Source of the DNA: Hybos culiciformis
Lineage: Eukaryota; Arthropoda; Insecta; Diptera; Hybotidae
Length of the DNA stretch: 64,000 nt
Direction of reading: 5' to 3'
NCBI GenBank assembly: GCA_964007475.1
Contig: OZ023273.1
Location: 107,506,485 to 107,570,484 of the forward strand
Position numbers and translations under genes: made by a program. The notes beneath the pieces are model-generated. The model was not told where the DNA came from. It did no database searches and saw only the letters and a list, made by a program, of their open reading frames with translations. This document shows positions 1-12,700 of the stretch, piece after piece; the stretch's first letter is position 1; every line of letters begins with the position of its first letter.

Positions 1-3000
1 TCATCATATAATTCATTTAATTTTTCACTAAGTGTTAGATTTTTGTTAGTCTTGAGCCAACAGTACATTGTAGCGAGATGGCATGCAGCACTAACACCAT
101 CTTTATCTAATACTGTTGGGGAAAACATAAAGCCTATGGCTTCTTCAAAAGCAAATAACACTTTCTTGTTAGATTTCAATAATTCAACTGTCTTATTCCC
201 CATCCATTTGAAGCCAGTCAAAGTTTCGACAAAATTGAAACCATATTTATTACTCATCGAACCTAAAATTTTAGAACTAACAGTACTGGCTAATAAATAA
301 CAGTCTGAAAGGTTTGATTTTGGATTAGCCTCTACGTGACATTGTACAGCCCACCATCCTAAAAGTGCGCCCATTTCGTTTCCAGTGAAAACTTTCCATT
401 GGCCAGTTCTAAAAAAAAAAATGCAAAATAATTTAGATTATAATAAGTTCAAGCGGGCGATAGGTTCTAACACTCTTTACACATGGGCCATTAGGACCAT
501 TGTACTACCATACCCGGAGGGAAACGAACAGGGACCCTCAGTATTGCTACTGAAATCAGGCGCTATCTTTAAATTAATTTAATTTAATTTAAGCGATTAG
601 GTATTTAACGAATTAAAGTATTTAGTGACGGTAAAAAAAAGTTTAATTTTGAAAAAAGTTTCTTTTTAATTTAAATGTTTCTCACTTGGGACATTTTTCT
701 GCGCAAGCCAATCGATCAGCATCGGGATCATTAGCTAAAATTACAGGAATGCCCTCTTTTTCAGCCAGTGCAATCGAAAGTAATAAGCTGGATTTACCTT
801 CCTCGGGATTTGGAAATTTCACCTAAAATTAAAATTTCGTAATTATTAAAAATTCAAAAATGGTTCGCTTCAAATTTTTAGTAAAATTTTAACTTACAGT
901 AGGAAATTCTGGATCTGCATCACGTTGTTCAATAACTGGCACCAGCGATTGAAGTCCAGCAGACATAAATGATTTCTCTACAAACGGATATCCGACTCCG
1001 TGCATAGCTGAATAAATAAATTTCATATCACTTTTTTTATTGGAATCTATAAATTTCTTTGGAATATTTAATAATAGCTTTTCAAAATACAGTTTAAACA
1101 TTTCATCGAATGGATCATGAAGTAATGGAGATTTTAATAATGTTAAATCCCATGATGTGCTTATTGGACTGAAAAAAGAAATATTAGCTCTACGTTAAAA
1201 AAAAAAATCCAAAAATATTTTATCGAATAAAGTTGCTTGAGCGATTAATAAAAACAAAAACTTTAAAATTAAATAATTTTCTTAAAAGAATAATTCCTTA
1301 CTATCTTATTTTTCTAATACATATGATCTGCTGAGAAATGAAACAACGTATGACATTTATACGTCATTATTTGACAATAGCACCATTCGATTCCTTGAAC
1401 TCGATTTTATAAGTACAACTACTTTACAATATTCTTAATTTGATTAAAATGTGTTTTTTAGATAAAAATTGTACGCTACTTGATAATTTTTCATACGTTT
1501 TTTTAAATTTTCAAATCTTTAAATTTAAATTACTCGAAACTATAATTTTCATTATACGTTGTTTCATTTCTGAGCAGGCGATATATTCTTGACGCTAAAA
1601 CATATTTATATTCTTACCGTAAATTGTTTAAAATTTCTTTTTGAATATTTTTATCATGTGGAGTAATTATTTGGGCACCATTTGTCCAATATACTTTATA
1701 CCCATTATCCTCTTTTGGATTATGTGAGGCTGTAACCATAACACCTGCTAAACATTTCTTTTCTATAATGCAAAAGGGTACAAACGGTGTTGCAACCATT
1801 TCACTGTAGAAATGAACTGGAATATTTTCGTTGATGAAAACGCAGGCGGTAAGTTGTGCGAATCTGCAACAAAATAAATTTATAATGAACATAATTATTA
1901 GAGTTTAAGGTGAGGTTTAAGGGAATTTTTATGAAATACTAAATAATAATACATATTTGATTTCAAAATTCGTATTCATTTCAAAATATCTCAAATCTCG
2001 AATAGGTTGCATAAAACCAATAATTTTTTGATCATATATTCTATTTTAAGTAAGGTAAATACTATTATTGACGATAAAATCAGGTAAAATTGTATTTGGG
2101 TAAAGTATTATAGTAAAAAAGAACCAAAAAGCCTAGATCCAGTGGCGGTTTTCTCCCACTCAATCTCAAACATAAACATGATTATTATTCAAATAATAAC
2201 AGAAAACTTAATAAAAATAGAAAATTTGATTGATTCCAGTTAAATAAGTCAAAAATGATAATAAGTTTTGTAACCTACTTAAATATGAAATATATATTCG
2301 CATTAAACGTATTGCTAAAATTACGTTTGACCTTATCCTTTTAATAAATTAAAATTATGAATAACAGTTTAATAATTTTTATTTACTTGAGAAGTATAGA
2401 TAAGCTCTATTTTAATTTCTATTATGATTAAAAATTTAATTTTTTATAGAAAGCAATAATAACAATTACGTAGTGTGATGTGTGACATATGAAAAGATTA
2501 TTTAAGTAAGAATTCAAAACCCTTTATTAAAATTTTAAGATAACACTAATTAAATAAATGTGTTTTATAAAAACTTGATTAAGTTTGGCGAAAAGATAGA
2601 CAAAATATGCTCTCTGTGCTAATGCTTCTTATACAAGTATTTAACCATATCGTGTATAATATAAAATATATATATATATATATATATAAAACAGACCTTT
2701 TACTATTGTAACGTCCGTCATAGCCCAATACAATTCCATTTTTACGGTCCTCCTTATCTGGATAACATTGAAGAATATATTTCGACAAACCTTGTGCGGT
2801 TTGGATTACTACCAAATCATTCATAGAATTAAAGCCAGCTTGCATTGGTCCCCGTAGTCCAGCTGTGCCAAATGACATACGCTTGCAAATTCTTTTTTCC
2901 AATTCAATCCATTCATTATTTTCAATTAACTTTTTGATTTCGGCATGAGTTTTTTCATTCTAAAAATTGGAACAACAAATATATAACAAATATATATATA

Positions 3001-5427
3001 AGCAAAAAATTTGTATTTTAAAATTTAAACCAACCGCCTTATTACCAACTTATGTTATTTCTAAAAATAATTAACAATAATTATTAAGCGTAATTTTTGA
3101 TACGAAGTATTCAGATTGATTTATCAGTTATTATAATAATGTTATACTAAATTTAAATTTATGTGATAATTTTTCAAATATAGGTACCTAAATAAAAATA
3201 ACGCATCTACTTAATAGATAGTAGATAGAATAACAAAAATAGAACATTATAAATAATAACGTGATAACGTTAATTTCCGAATTTTCTTATGACTTTTCGA
3301 AATTTTAGAAACCTGCATAATAATATTATAAAATATGATTTTTTTCTAGTTCTAGTTGTTATGAAATTTTATGAACCAGTTAACTATTTTGCGACCAATA
3401 GGATAAAAGTTAATTATAAGTTAGGAAATAATCTTTGAATCTTAAGCAGACATAAAAATTTATTTCTTAAAATCTGATTAATTTTGAAACAATAATTCCT
3501 TAAAAAGATCTTAAAAAGAACTAAAAAAATAAATGCATATTTATATTGATATATAATATATTTATATAATATACAAATAATATTCTCATACTACTTATTT
3601 ATTATAAGAATCTGAAAGAAAAAATGCAATGTTAAAATCTTCTACCTAGCATAAATTCATTGCACATATTTCACTTATACCTTCATATATGTTTACTTTT
3701 TTAATTTCTCAAATGCATGGATAGAATTTCAATTTATAATCTTTTCCATCGGATGAAAAAGAATGTATACAAATAATGTACTGCGTGTTTCTTTAAAAAA
3801 AATTTTAGTTTGGTTTTAAATAAGAACATTTTGTATAGGCAACATTATAAGTTCTATTTAATTTACTTGTACTCACAATTATAGCCACATTCAGTTAGCA
3901 ATTATTAACTATGGTAGTTATTAATTAGTGACTCGTTCTAATTCTAGATAGTTACGGAAAAACGCAATGTTTAGTATAAAAATTCGTGTATATATAAACG
4001 ATAACGTTAATCTTTCATATCACATGCTACATTTACTCATGGCTAATGGCTAATGGTAAAAATGTCCATTAATTTCTGTATAGCCATTGAAATGGAAAGT
4101 GTTCACACTACAGAAAAATTAATGGTCAAAAATGGCCTTGCCATTAAAAGGTAACGCTGTAAAATGGCAAAATGTTTCCATTACGTTTACATTTTAATGG
4201 CATGAATGGCAAACATTTGAATTTTTTCAATGACACCAGATGTCTGATTTCAAAATGAAAAGACGTGCTCGTGCTTTGTGCGCTGCTATTGTTGTAGCTT
4301 GTGCGTGTGAAGAAGAAGACAATGAAGAAAGAGAAAAGGATGGAAAAAGGCGCATAATTTGGACACTTGATTTATTTTTAAACCGCGAGCGCTTTGGGTT
4401 TTTCAAAGAATTTAATGTAATGTTGCGAGCTGGAGATCCTGAACTATTTAAAAGCTTCATTAGAATGAATGCGACCGATTTCGATGTGTTAGTCAATCTT
4501 GTGAGGCCAGTTTTTGAGAAAGTGGACACAAGATTTCGGAAATCAATTTCTGTGGGTGAGAGATTAGCGGTGACGATATGTTTTCTGTCAACTGGCGATT
4601 CATACGACAGCCTCATGTTCTTATTTCGGATGTCGAAGGCATCAATTTCAAAAATCATCGAGGAAACTTGTCAAGCATTGTACGACACATTAAAAAAGTT
4701 TGTAAATGCGTTAATAAAATTTCTATTATCTTTTTATATCTACCTATAGCTACATGTAGCATAACAGTAGGTATATTAAGTTAATCTAGCTACATATATA
4801 AATAGGTTAAAACAAAGCATAAAAATCGTATTAATTTTCAATATGCTTGAAAATAGAAAGGAAAATGGTTAATGGCTGTAAAAAAATGAACACGTTCATT
4901 TATTTTTGTAATGGCATCTTTAATACCGTTAATGGTATTGCTGGTGTGAACGAGTAGGAATGGCACTCGTTCACACCAGCAATACCATTAGTGTTTACCA
5001 TTAGCCGCCATTAGACACCATTAAATAATGGCAACTCTTAATGTCACCCGTTCACACTTGTAATGGTACAAAATGGCATCATAATGGCAGTTTTTCCATT
5101 AGGTATAAATAAAGCATTAGTAGTTTATCCATATATTTAATCAAATTTGTACTTTTTTCTTATTTATATGTGCTATTGAAATTATAATTGAAAAAAAAAA
5201 TATTGAAATTTTTCAATTTCCCATGGAAAATTTTTGGAAAATAATGAAAGATCTATCACTTTTTGAACCATTAGGTACCCTATATAAAAAAAAACAATAT
5301 GTGTACATAATATCAAAAGATTTTTACTTACTTTATCCCATTCCAACCATTGATGGATGTTTGTATTTAATTCTTTACAACCTGAATCAAATTGAACTCC
5401 ATTTGATAAAAAATTGCAATTAGTCAT
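1..5427 (-). CDS. Pgm2: Phosphoglucomutase-2-type (PGM2 / phosphopentomutase) gene, six 5' coding exons, 3' end cut by window edge
   Basis: Cytosolic alpha-D-phosphohexomutase family enzyme that interconverts hexose or pentose 1- and 6(5)-phosphates through a phosphoserine. Coding exons, in gene order: 5427-5332, 2959-2697, 1863-1618, 1168-898, 822-686 and 408-1. Phases fit at every junction, giving about 473 of roughly 600 family residues; the C-terminal phosphate-binding domain lies left of the window. Visible motifs: FGTAGLRG (about 62-69); active-site TASHNP (164-169, catalytic Ser166); metal-binding DPDADR (324-329); [11 protein letters not shown] (347-357); sugar-binding FEEAIGF (425-431). 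The ATG at 5427 is chosen because the exon starting there ends in WLEWDK and splices in frame to NEKTH, a typical PGM2 junction. The exon 2 donor is the weak AAAG/GTCTGT, but frame and homology both require it. No stop or frameshift is seen. PGM2 versus its paralogue PGM2L1 (glucose-1,6-bisphosphate synthase) is not settled; insects usually carry one gene of this type. Confidence 0.93.
448..571. repeat. GC-richer insert of unknown origin in PGM2 intron 5
   Basis: Inside an otherwise A/T-only intron (409-685) lies about 120 bp of mixed-composition sequence, beginning AAGCGGGCGATAGG and ending CAGGCGCTATC, followed by a TTTAA-type simple repeat. Read on the minus strand it gives a short open stretch without matches I know. 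It is probably a fragment of a dispersed repeat rather than an exon, because exons 5 and 6 join perfectly without it. Confidence 0.4.
4240..4749 (+). pseudogene. Truncated HARBI1-like (PIF/Harbinger) transposase, N-terminal part
   Basis: An open frame of 169 codons; the first ~155 residues resemble the N-terminal helical region of PIF/Harbinger nucleases. They include the segment [19 protein letters not shown] (about 75-93), followed by the [24 protein letters not shown] and [19 protein letters not shown] blocks. The family continues into a DDE nuclease domain of roughly 200 more residues; here the frame drifts into hydrophobic AT-rich sequence and stops. The N-terminus carries an acidic/basic low-complexity run. 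No frameshift precedes the deletion point, so the decay is a deletion rather than gradual mutation. Confidence 0.8.
4930..4990. repeat. Perfect 26-bp inverted repeat with 9-bp loop inside the Harbinger element
   Basis: The arms 4930-4955 and 4965-4990 are exact reverse complements around the loop AGGAATGGC. Each arm begins or ends with TAATGG and carries GTGTGAAC, motifs also found at the element's outer ends. It looks like two element ends meeting head to head. Confidence 0.9.
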
Positions 5428-5456
5428 GATTTTTATATTGTTTTTATTTCCACAAT
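5428..5456 (-). other. 5' UTR segment of the PGM2-type gene with upstream splice acceptor
   Basis: Just upstream of the start codon, a T-rich tract ends in TTTTGCAG (AG at 5458-5457) on the minus strand. This suggests a 29-base 5' UTR piece spliced to a non-coding first exon farther upstream, above 5470. I cannot place that first exon or the promoter. Confidence 0.5.
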
Positions 5457-5469
5457 CTGCAAAAAAAAT

Positions 5470-7348
5470 AAACACATTCGAATATTTAAGAAAAGCAAAA
5501 AAAATAAAAGAAAACAAATTAAAGGTTTTAATAAAAATATTTATTATAAATTAAAAAAAAATACCTATATACGGTATTATTTTTGTATAATTAAATTGTC
5601 AAAATAAATACAAATTTATATATTTATTTATTTTTTTTTTTTTTTGATTTTTAATGATTCAAAATAAATAAAAAAAAAATTTCAATAATAAATAAAAAAT
5701 GCCGGGAGAAAAAAATTAATTATATTTTGCGTATATTTAAAAAAAAATTGAATAATAATAAGTTTAACGCCTAAAATTCTCATCCGTTCTTATAAGCCGC
5801 TAAAAATAAACTGAAAAATTCACAACTCTGAGAATTTTATAGAGAACTTTATAAATATATTTTTTTCCATAATAATAAAATCAACATAAAAAAAAACACT
5901 TCTTGATAATCTTTCTTGATAGTTTGTTTAATAAAGAGTGAAGTAAAAAAAAAAAGTAACAAAACATAATAATGGTTTATATGTTTGTAGTTATTTTTGT
6001 TGTTGTTGTTATTTAACAAAATACAAAAATATTGAGGCCAATTTTTTTTTTCTTTTTATTACTTTAAGATTGGAGGGTGAGTAAAAAAAAAAAAAATGTA
6101 ATTGCTAATAATTCGTCACACAAAAATTATAGCGCGGTATTAAAGAAATAAAACATTTGAAACATTTCATTGTACTTTTATTATAAGATTCTAGGGCGGG
6201 AAGAATATTATTTTCATGTTTTAGATAAAAGAGACCCTTATAAAGTGTGAACATGTCACGAAGAAAACTAAATTAGAAGAAGTTATATTTTAACAATTTA
6301 TTGTGACATCAAAGAAATTTGTTCCGTCATATTTAAAAATCGCAATAACTCGCATGAAAATTCATTATCCCACAATCATAGAGGAAAATCAATTCTAACG
6401 TCACTCACTCATAACTCATTTCCTAAAAATTGACATTTCATTTTCTATTTTTTCAGGACTACGAATCGCCTAATCCAGTAACGTAAATACAGAGATTACT
6501 TAAAACTAAAACAGATGCCACATTAGATTAATAAAGTATCTAAAATGTTTTCAGACAGACACAATTATGATGATATTTATAATAGTGTTTATTGATGAAA
6601 AATTTTCATTTACTTTAAAATGATTTCACAAAATAAGATCTACATAATGTTCTTTAAAAATGTATTATAAGATAAAATTTAGGGTGTTGTGTTTATCCCT
6701 TCGCATAACTCCTATTTTAAATATGAGAAAAAAATGTTTCTTTTTTCTGAATAAATAGATTTATATATTAAACAAAAAGATGTACATATGTTGTCTTAAG
6801 AATATATAGTTAAAATAAAATTATAGGAAAGGGAATTGATTTGTATAGTTTGCTTGAGTCGTATATTCGTATATTTTTTCTCTATATTTTTTCTATTTTA
6901 ATACTACACACTTATGTATATACATAATTGTAGAAAAGCAATGAATGAATCGTCGTCGGATTTTAGATAAAACTGACTACCTGCGGGAAAATAAATAATG
7001 TTTTGAATTTTAAATATTTTAAATACTTAGCATTATTTCTTTTCTATTTATAGATATCATTATTTTAGCTTTGTGTTTATGTGACCATCAAAAAAATTCT
7101 TATAACTATTGAAGCCTGATTTCAAAATTGAATTTCAACTTCTAAGATAAAGGATGAGAATTAATGATTTCGGAATTCGTAGTTTGTTAACAGCAACAGT
7201 TCAAATTATCATTATATAAAAGTTTTATTTTGTAAAAGTTTTATTGGATTTCGATGAAAATTAGTTTCACTCGTCGATTATAAGCAAAGCACCTTGTTAA
7301 ATTGGCTTATTTATTGGTAAAGATCGATTATAGGAACCTAAATAATCT
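5470..7348. other. AT-rich flank upstream of the PGM2-type gene; no gene seen
   Basis: A/T-rich sequence with homopolymer runs and a few mixed-composition patches, for example around 6350-6480. It probably contains the promoter and non-coding first exon of the PGM2-type gene, but no core promoter element can be assigned. Confidence 0.5.
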
Positions 7349-7354
7349 TAACCG

Positions 7355-7528
7355 CCTGGGCAAACTGGACGCGACGCAAACGTTAATGACGTTAATGACC
7401 ATATAATTTTACGTTAGCGTCATTAACGTTGTTAACGTCGAGACTGTTCGCGTCCATACATTTTCATACATTTAATATTTGTTACGGCATTTGCGTTGCG
7501 TCCGTCACGTCGAGTTTAACCAAACTAT
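7355..7528. repeat. Short inverted-repeat island, MITE-like
   Basis: About 170 bp of GC-richer, CpG-containing sequence stands out from the background. The left part reads GGGCAAACTGGACGCG, then ACGCAAACG; the right part on the opposite strand reads GGTTAAACTCGACG, then ACGCAACGCAAATG, so the ends are imperfectly inverted. The centre has repeated AACGTTAATGACGTTAATGA and its complement. No clear target duplication was found. A decayed miniature DNA transposon is the simplest reading. Confidence 0.5.
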
Positions 7529-8436
7529 AAGTGTAAAAATATTTTAAATTAAAAGGGTTTCATGTTTCATTAATGACCCTACTGTTGTGCATTTTACATA
7601 TATCTGTGTAATGTTGATTTGAATATGAAGTTTGTTCAATGTAAATTATTTATAAGTTATTACTGATTTTGTAGTTTGGTCAGTTTTATCTCAATGTGGA
7701 CGAAATAAAGTTAAATTGAGATAATGAGAGTGTGCTTTAGTAGTGGCAAACTAAATATGTATATTTGTATTTACATACTTACATGTATGTACAAAATAAA
7801 ACTACGTACATAAATAATTAAATAAACATTAATTTTCTCTACATGTTTTTTTTTTAAGCAAGAAAAATTTAATTAAAAAACTGTTGCGGAGAGCTTCTGT
7901 TTTTTTTAAAAAGAAACAAAAATATATATATTCCTCACGATCGACGCGTGATAATGTTGTTTTCATATTCACAATATTTACAAAAAATTGTTTATCTTTA
8001 ATACCGATGCGTTTAAAGGCTTATTTGTCCCATAACATTTTGACTGATTATTATACTACATAGTACGTAATGAACTTCAATTGTCTACAAAAACAAAAAA
8101 TTTTAACGATAAACTATTGTGGTCTAATGATAACAAAAAATAATAAAAAAATAAAAATTTACAATTATTGAAATTGTTTATATATCTGGGGGTAACATTT
8201 TTTAAAACGAATTTTTGTTGGTTCAATGATCAGATTTTTTGTACATTTAATTATATTGCTATGAAACACACGGAAATGAATGATTGAAAATAATATAATT
8301 AGAGTGGAGCAAGGATAAAAAATGTGTAAAATTTTCAAAAATAAACAATAAAAGAAAGATGTGGAAAGAAAACTAGAACTTATAATTCCATTTAGAAGAT
8401 TATATACAATTTTTAATTAACAGGATAATGCTAATA
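7529..8436. other. AT-rich intergenic DNA, nothing recognised
   Basis: Low-complexity A/T sequence without a coding signal or structured repeat. Confidence 0.6.
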
Positions 8437-8981
8437 ACTTCGCTACACTTCAGGTTAGCAACCATGAATTTCTTGGTTTGAAAGTAGGTTGGCGAATGGG
8501 GTGACACACTTATAAAAGATGGTTTGGTTTGAAATTAAAAAAAAATTCTTTGTAAAATTAAAAAAAAATTCTTTGTAAAATAAAATTTTAATTTTTCGTA
8601 ATTAAAAAAAAAAAAATGAATTTTTTTAATTTAAAGAAATAATGTAAAATAAAAATAATATTCAATTTTTTTTTTAAAATATTTTAATTTATTTTCTTTT
8701 TTGATAACCTACAATTTATTATTATTTTTTTTATATCGAAGCATTTTAAAGTATGATTTTATCTGTAAATTTTCTGCAAATTGACAGGTTATACCTTTTT
8801 TTTTTTTTAAATGCAATAAAACTATGTAGTAAAATTTCTAGGTTTGTGTCGAACCGACTTTCAAACCATGAAAAAAAAAAAAAAAATTTTATATGGCAAA
8901 CCAAGTACCAAACACAGAACGAACCTATTTTTTTCTGCAAAACACGGAATTCTGTGTTTGTAACCTGAAGTGTAGCGAAGT
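8437..8981. mobile_element. MITE copy 1, 545 bp, TA target duplication
   Basis: Begins ACTTCGCTACACTTCAGG and ends with its reverse complement; the terminal inverted repeat is 21 bp (to GGTTA) and each side is flanked by TA (8435-8436 and 8982-8983). A second, imperfect inverted pair lies inside: GGTTTGAAAGTAGGTTGGCGA at 8475-8495 against 8849-8867. It has no coding capacity. TA duplications fit the Tc1/mariner superfamily, but the termini are not ones I recognise. A nearly identical copy lies about 220 bp downstream. Confidence 0.88.
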
Positions 8982-9203
8982 TATAACCCTGAAATGTAAA
9001 TTTGAACTTGAATTACGGAAATAATAGCTAACAAAAACATGCTTAAAATAATAAAGAATATTTTTCATACATTTCACTTAAAATGATAGTGTGAAGAATG
9101 AATTGAAAAGTTTTGATGAACTATTATTTCTCAATTATATATGAGTGAATATATGGTACACATATGAAATACTATTCGTAAATTTATTAATATCTCAGTT
9201 ATA

Positions 9204-9746
9204 ACTTCGCTACACTTCAGGTTAGCAACCATGAATTTCTTGGTTTGAAAATAGGTTGGCGAATGGGGTGACACACTTATAAAAGATGGTTTGGTTTGAA
9301 ATTAAAAAAAAATTCTTTGTAAAATTAAAAAAAAATTCTTTGTAAAATAAAATTTTAATTTTTCGTAATTAAAAAAAAAAAAATGAATTTTTTTAATTTA
9401 AAGAAATAATGTAAAATAAAAATAATATTCAATTTTTTTTTAAAAATATTTTAATTTATTTTCTTTTTTGATAACCTACAATTTATTATTATTTTTTTTA
9501 TATCGAAGCATTTTAAAGTATGATTTTTTCTGTAAATTTTCTGCAAATTGACAGGTTATACCTTTTTTTTTTGAAATGCAATAAAACTATGTAGTAAAAT
9601 TTCTAGGTTTGTGTCGAACCGACTTTCAAACCATGAAAAAAAAAAAAAAATTTTTATATGGCAAACCAAGTATCAAACACAGAACGAACCCATTTTTTTC
9701 TGCAAAACATGGAATTCTGTGTTTGTAACCTGAAGTGTAGCGAAGT
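9204..9746. mobile_element. MITE copy 2, 543 bp, same family and orientation as copy 1
   Basis: Same 21-bp terminal inverted repeat as the 8437-8981 copy, again flanked by TA (9202-9203 and 9747-9748). It differs from that copy by a few substitutions and homopolymer length changes. Each copy has its own TA pair and the DNA between them (8984-9201) is unique, so this looks like two insertions, or insertion followed by local re-insertion, rather than a segmental duplication. Confidence 0.88.
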
Positions 9747-9748
9747 TA

Positions 9749-12700
9749 TTATAAAAGGTAAAATGACGAAAACATGATAGTTTTTTTTTTTGTATCTTTA
9801 CTTTAAATTAAATGAATAAATAGTAAACAATTTTTGATCGGTAAATATTTTTCTTCGAAGTTTTATCATATTACGTATATATTTTCTATTTATAAGATTA
9901 ATAGAGATACCCTGCATATCAGTCAAAAAAGATCAGTGGCCAAAAATGTAGAGAATAATAGAATAAACTATTCGTTACTGAATTTGAAAGCTCAACATGA
10001 AAATATTAAAACCATTGAACTAGATTTATTTGAATCTTAGAACGCTATAATTCTAACACTGGGTTTAAATAGTACTGATTTGTGATTATACATTACAAGG
10101 ATATGATTTTAAAGAAATTAGTTTTAATAAATAAATTAAGAGTTACTGCGTAGTTATAAAAAACGTATAATATTTTAATGATTGCCATTTATAAAAAAAA
10201 AGGTCAAAAATGTATGATTATTGATTTTTCTATGTTTAAAATATATACGTAATTTTTAACTATGAATGAAAATAAAAATATTTTTATTAAATACATTATA
10301 TTATTAAAATTTAACTTTTCACTTAAGATTGAATTGATAAGCCTATATTTTTCTTATTATTTTTTAATCAAAGTGTAAAAAAATTTTTATCACCTTTATA
10401 AATTTTTTTTTTAAATACCCTTGTGACTAACAATTGCTTTATTTTCTTTATTTTGTAATTTTAATTTCAAAAAATTTTAATTATTTGTTTCTTTTTAATT
10501 GTAAATTAAAATTTTCCACTTGCAATCAATGTCAATTAAAATGACAATTTTGAATCTGTTGTGTCCAATTGTTAAGGTATGGCAAAATATTTTTGATATT
10601 ATTTTTATGAAACTGATTAAAAGCGGTAAATGTACTGTCAAAATTTAATAATTTTTGTAGATATATTAATAAAATAAATTTTCATATTTTTTTTTATTAA
10701 GCATGCGCCCGCCAAAAGCTTCTTTTTCCCATGTGTGTTACCATTTGGATTAGACTTTATTTCGCTAAAAAAGAATTTCCATTTTTTATTTTCTTTTACA
10801 AAAATATTGAGGGTCTATGCAATATTATGGTAAAGTCGAAAAAAGAAAGATATATAAAATGCGAAATATTTTAAAAAATAATTTTTCTCATCAAAAAGTT
10901 TTTTAAGGGCTTTTCCAGCTTTTGTAATAAGCTTAAAAAAATTTACCAATTAAATTAAAAAGTTAACTTATAAACATAATAGCCCTTATTATGGAAGACG
11001 CTGTCGTCTGTCGCCAAAGTCGCCTTTTAGAGTCGCCGACGACTCTTTTTCGTATTACGGAAGGCGCCCAATTTTTAGGCTAATCTAATCACGAAAATGA
11101 AATTACTTTTTTAATCAAAATGTTTTTAAGCATATAAAGCATAACATTTATTGTCGTTATAATTTATTTTATCTATTTCAATATTTTTTTCAAAAAAAAC
11201 CACAAAAGTTTGTTTTTTCATTGGATGGCAACTCATTTTCTGTTTTTAATTTCACAAAAGCTTTTCCACATAACTTTTATATTATTGCTGATAACGGTGG
11301 TGTAAATTAAACGATGTGTTATTTCAAAATTTTCGAAATATTTATATTTCTTTATTTTGATTATGTTATTAACATTATCTTGGTATCAAAAGTAAACATT
11401 TCCAATGTAAAATTGTTCTATTTAACAAATGTGACACTGACTAGAAAGTCCCCAAGTTTCCATCTAAAAATAATAACTATTTGCAATTATATTTCTTTAA
11501 AGATTGTATATTTAAATTCAAAGCTAATAATAGTAAGAAGAATTTCAAAAAAATTGTATAATATTATATTTTCTGTTTGAACAATTCAGTTTATTGGGTA
11601 AATAAAATATTATTGAAATTTTTTTGAAAATGGAAAAAAAAGTTTTTATTGATTTTCCGGAATTCATCAATGATTCAATATTTTTAGTGATAATTGGAAA
11701 TTTTTTTATCTATATTTATTTTTCTTTTGAAAGGTTTTATTTTTATTATTATTATTCTTTATTGTTTCACTGATTCATATTTTTACATTTTTCATACAAT
11801 TTTAACTTAATTTAAGAGATAAAGATACTTATATCTTTTTCAACTAATTAATTTTTAAGTTTAGTATACTGGAAAAAAAAAAAATTATAATTACAAGACA
11901 ATGTTTTTATTAATTCAAAGGAAAATTGTGATAAAATATTTTTATTTGATATACCTAGTATAAAACCTACTAGATTTTAAAAGGTTCATCCCTGAATTTT
12001 GTAAGAAAATAATGTAAATTTATTATTATTATTGTTATATTCACATTTCACATAAATTATTCCTGCGATATTTTTTTGAGAACTAGTCACATTGCTTTAA
12101 GAAGGATTAATTCTCAATTTAAAAACAAAGAAAAATATGCAATAGAGGTATATTCTATTCTCGTTCCACCAATTTCTACAACAATAATAATATTTTTTTT
12201 TTTCAATACAAACATAACAAATAGAAAAGTGTTACACAAATACAATTATAGAATAGAAAATTTATTTCATAATTTGTTCACATGATTTTATTTTACAAAA
12301 CGTGAAAAACACGTGAAAATTATCTACACAGAAAATGATGTATGAAAAAAAAATTTTTCAATGAAAACCAACAACAAAATTACAATTTTGAGAGAAAATT
12401 TTTCCAACATTATGCGGATTTTATATTTACGCTCATTTTTTCATACACTGACTTTCATTTTGCACAAAAAAAAAAAATCCTTATTTTGAAGTTTTCTTTT
12501 AACACAAAAATAATTTCCTCTCAGTTCATCTTTATCCTTTGAATCCTTTAGAAAGAAAATAAAATAGAACACGGATTTGAAAACAAAAAAAAAATTAATT
12601 TTTTTTTTCAATTATTTTGCTTATTTTCCTTTGAACTACAGAAAAAAAAATTTTTGTTTTTTTTTTTTTGTTTATTATTGTAAATGGAAATTAATAAGAA

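Larger units (their letters stand above)
4051..5101 (+). mobile_element. Internally deleted PIF/Harbinger DNA transposon in PGM2 intron 1
   Basis: Outer ends are inverted: the left end begins TAATGGTAAAAATG and the right end, on the opposite strand, TAATGGAAAAACTG. Many short ATGG/CCAT and GTTCACAC motifs repeat in the subterminal regions. Inside is the N-terminal half of a HARBI1-like transposase in the opposite orientation to the host gene. The DDE catalytic part and the Myb-like partner ORF are absent, so it cannot move on its own. A 3-bp TWA target duplication is expected for the superfamily, but I could not fix the exact edges because the TAATGG motif is repeated at the left end. A large palindrome at 4930-4990 suggests a rearranged or nested end. 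Confidence 0.75.

Noticed and set aside
43..300. 85-codon plus-strand frame
   Set aside because: Antisense to exon 6 of the PGM2-type gene, which carries the conserved mutase sequence.
4227..4658. 143-codon minus-strand frame overlapping the Harbinger transposase
   Set aside because: Antisense shadow of the transposase fragment; the plus-strand frame has the family motifs.
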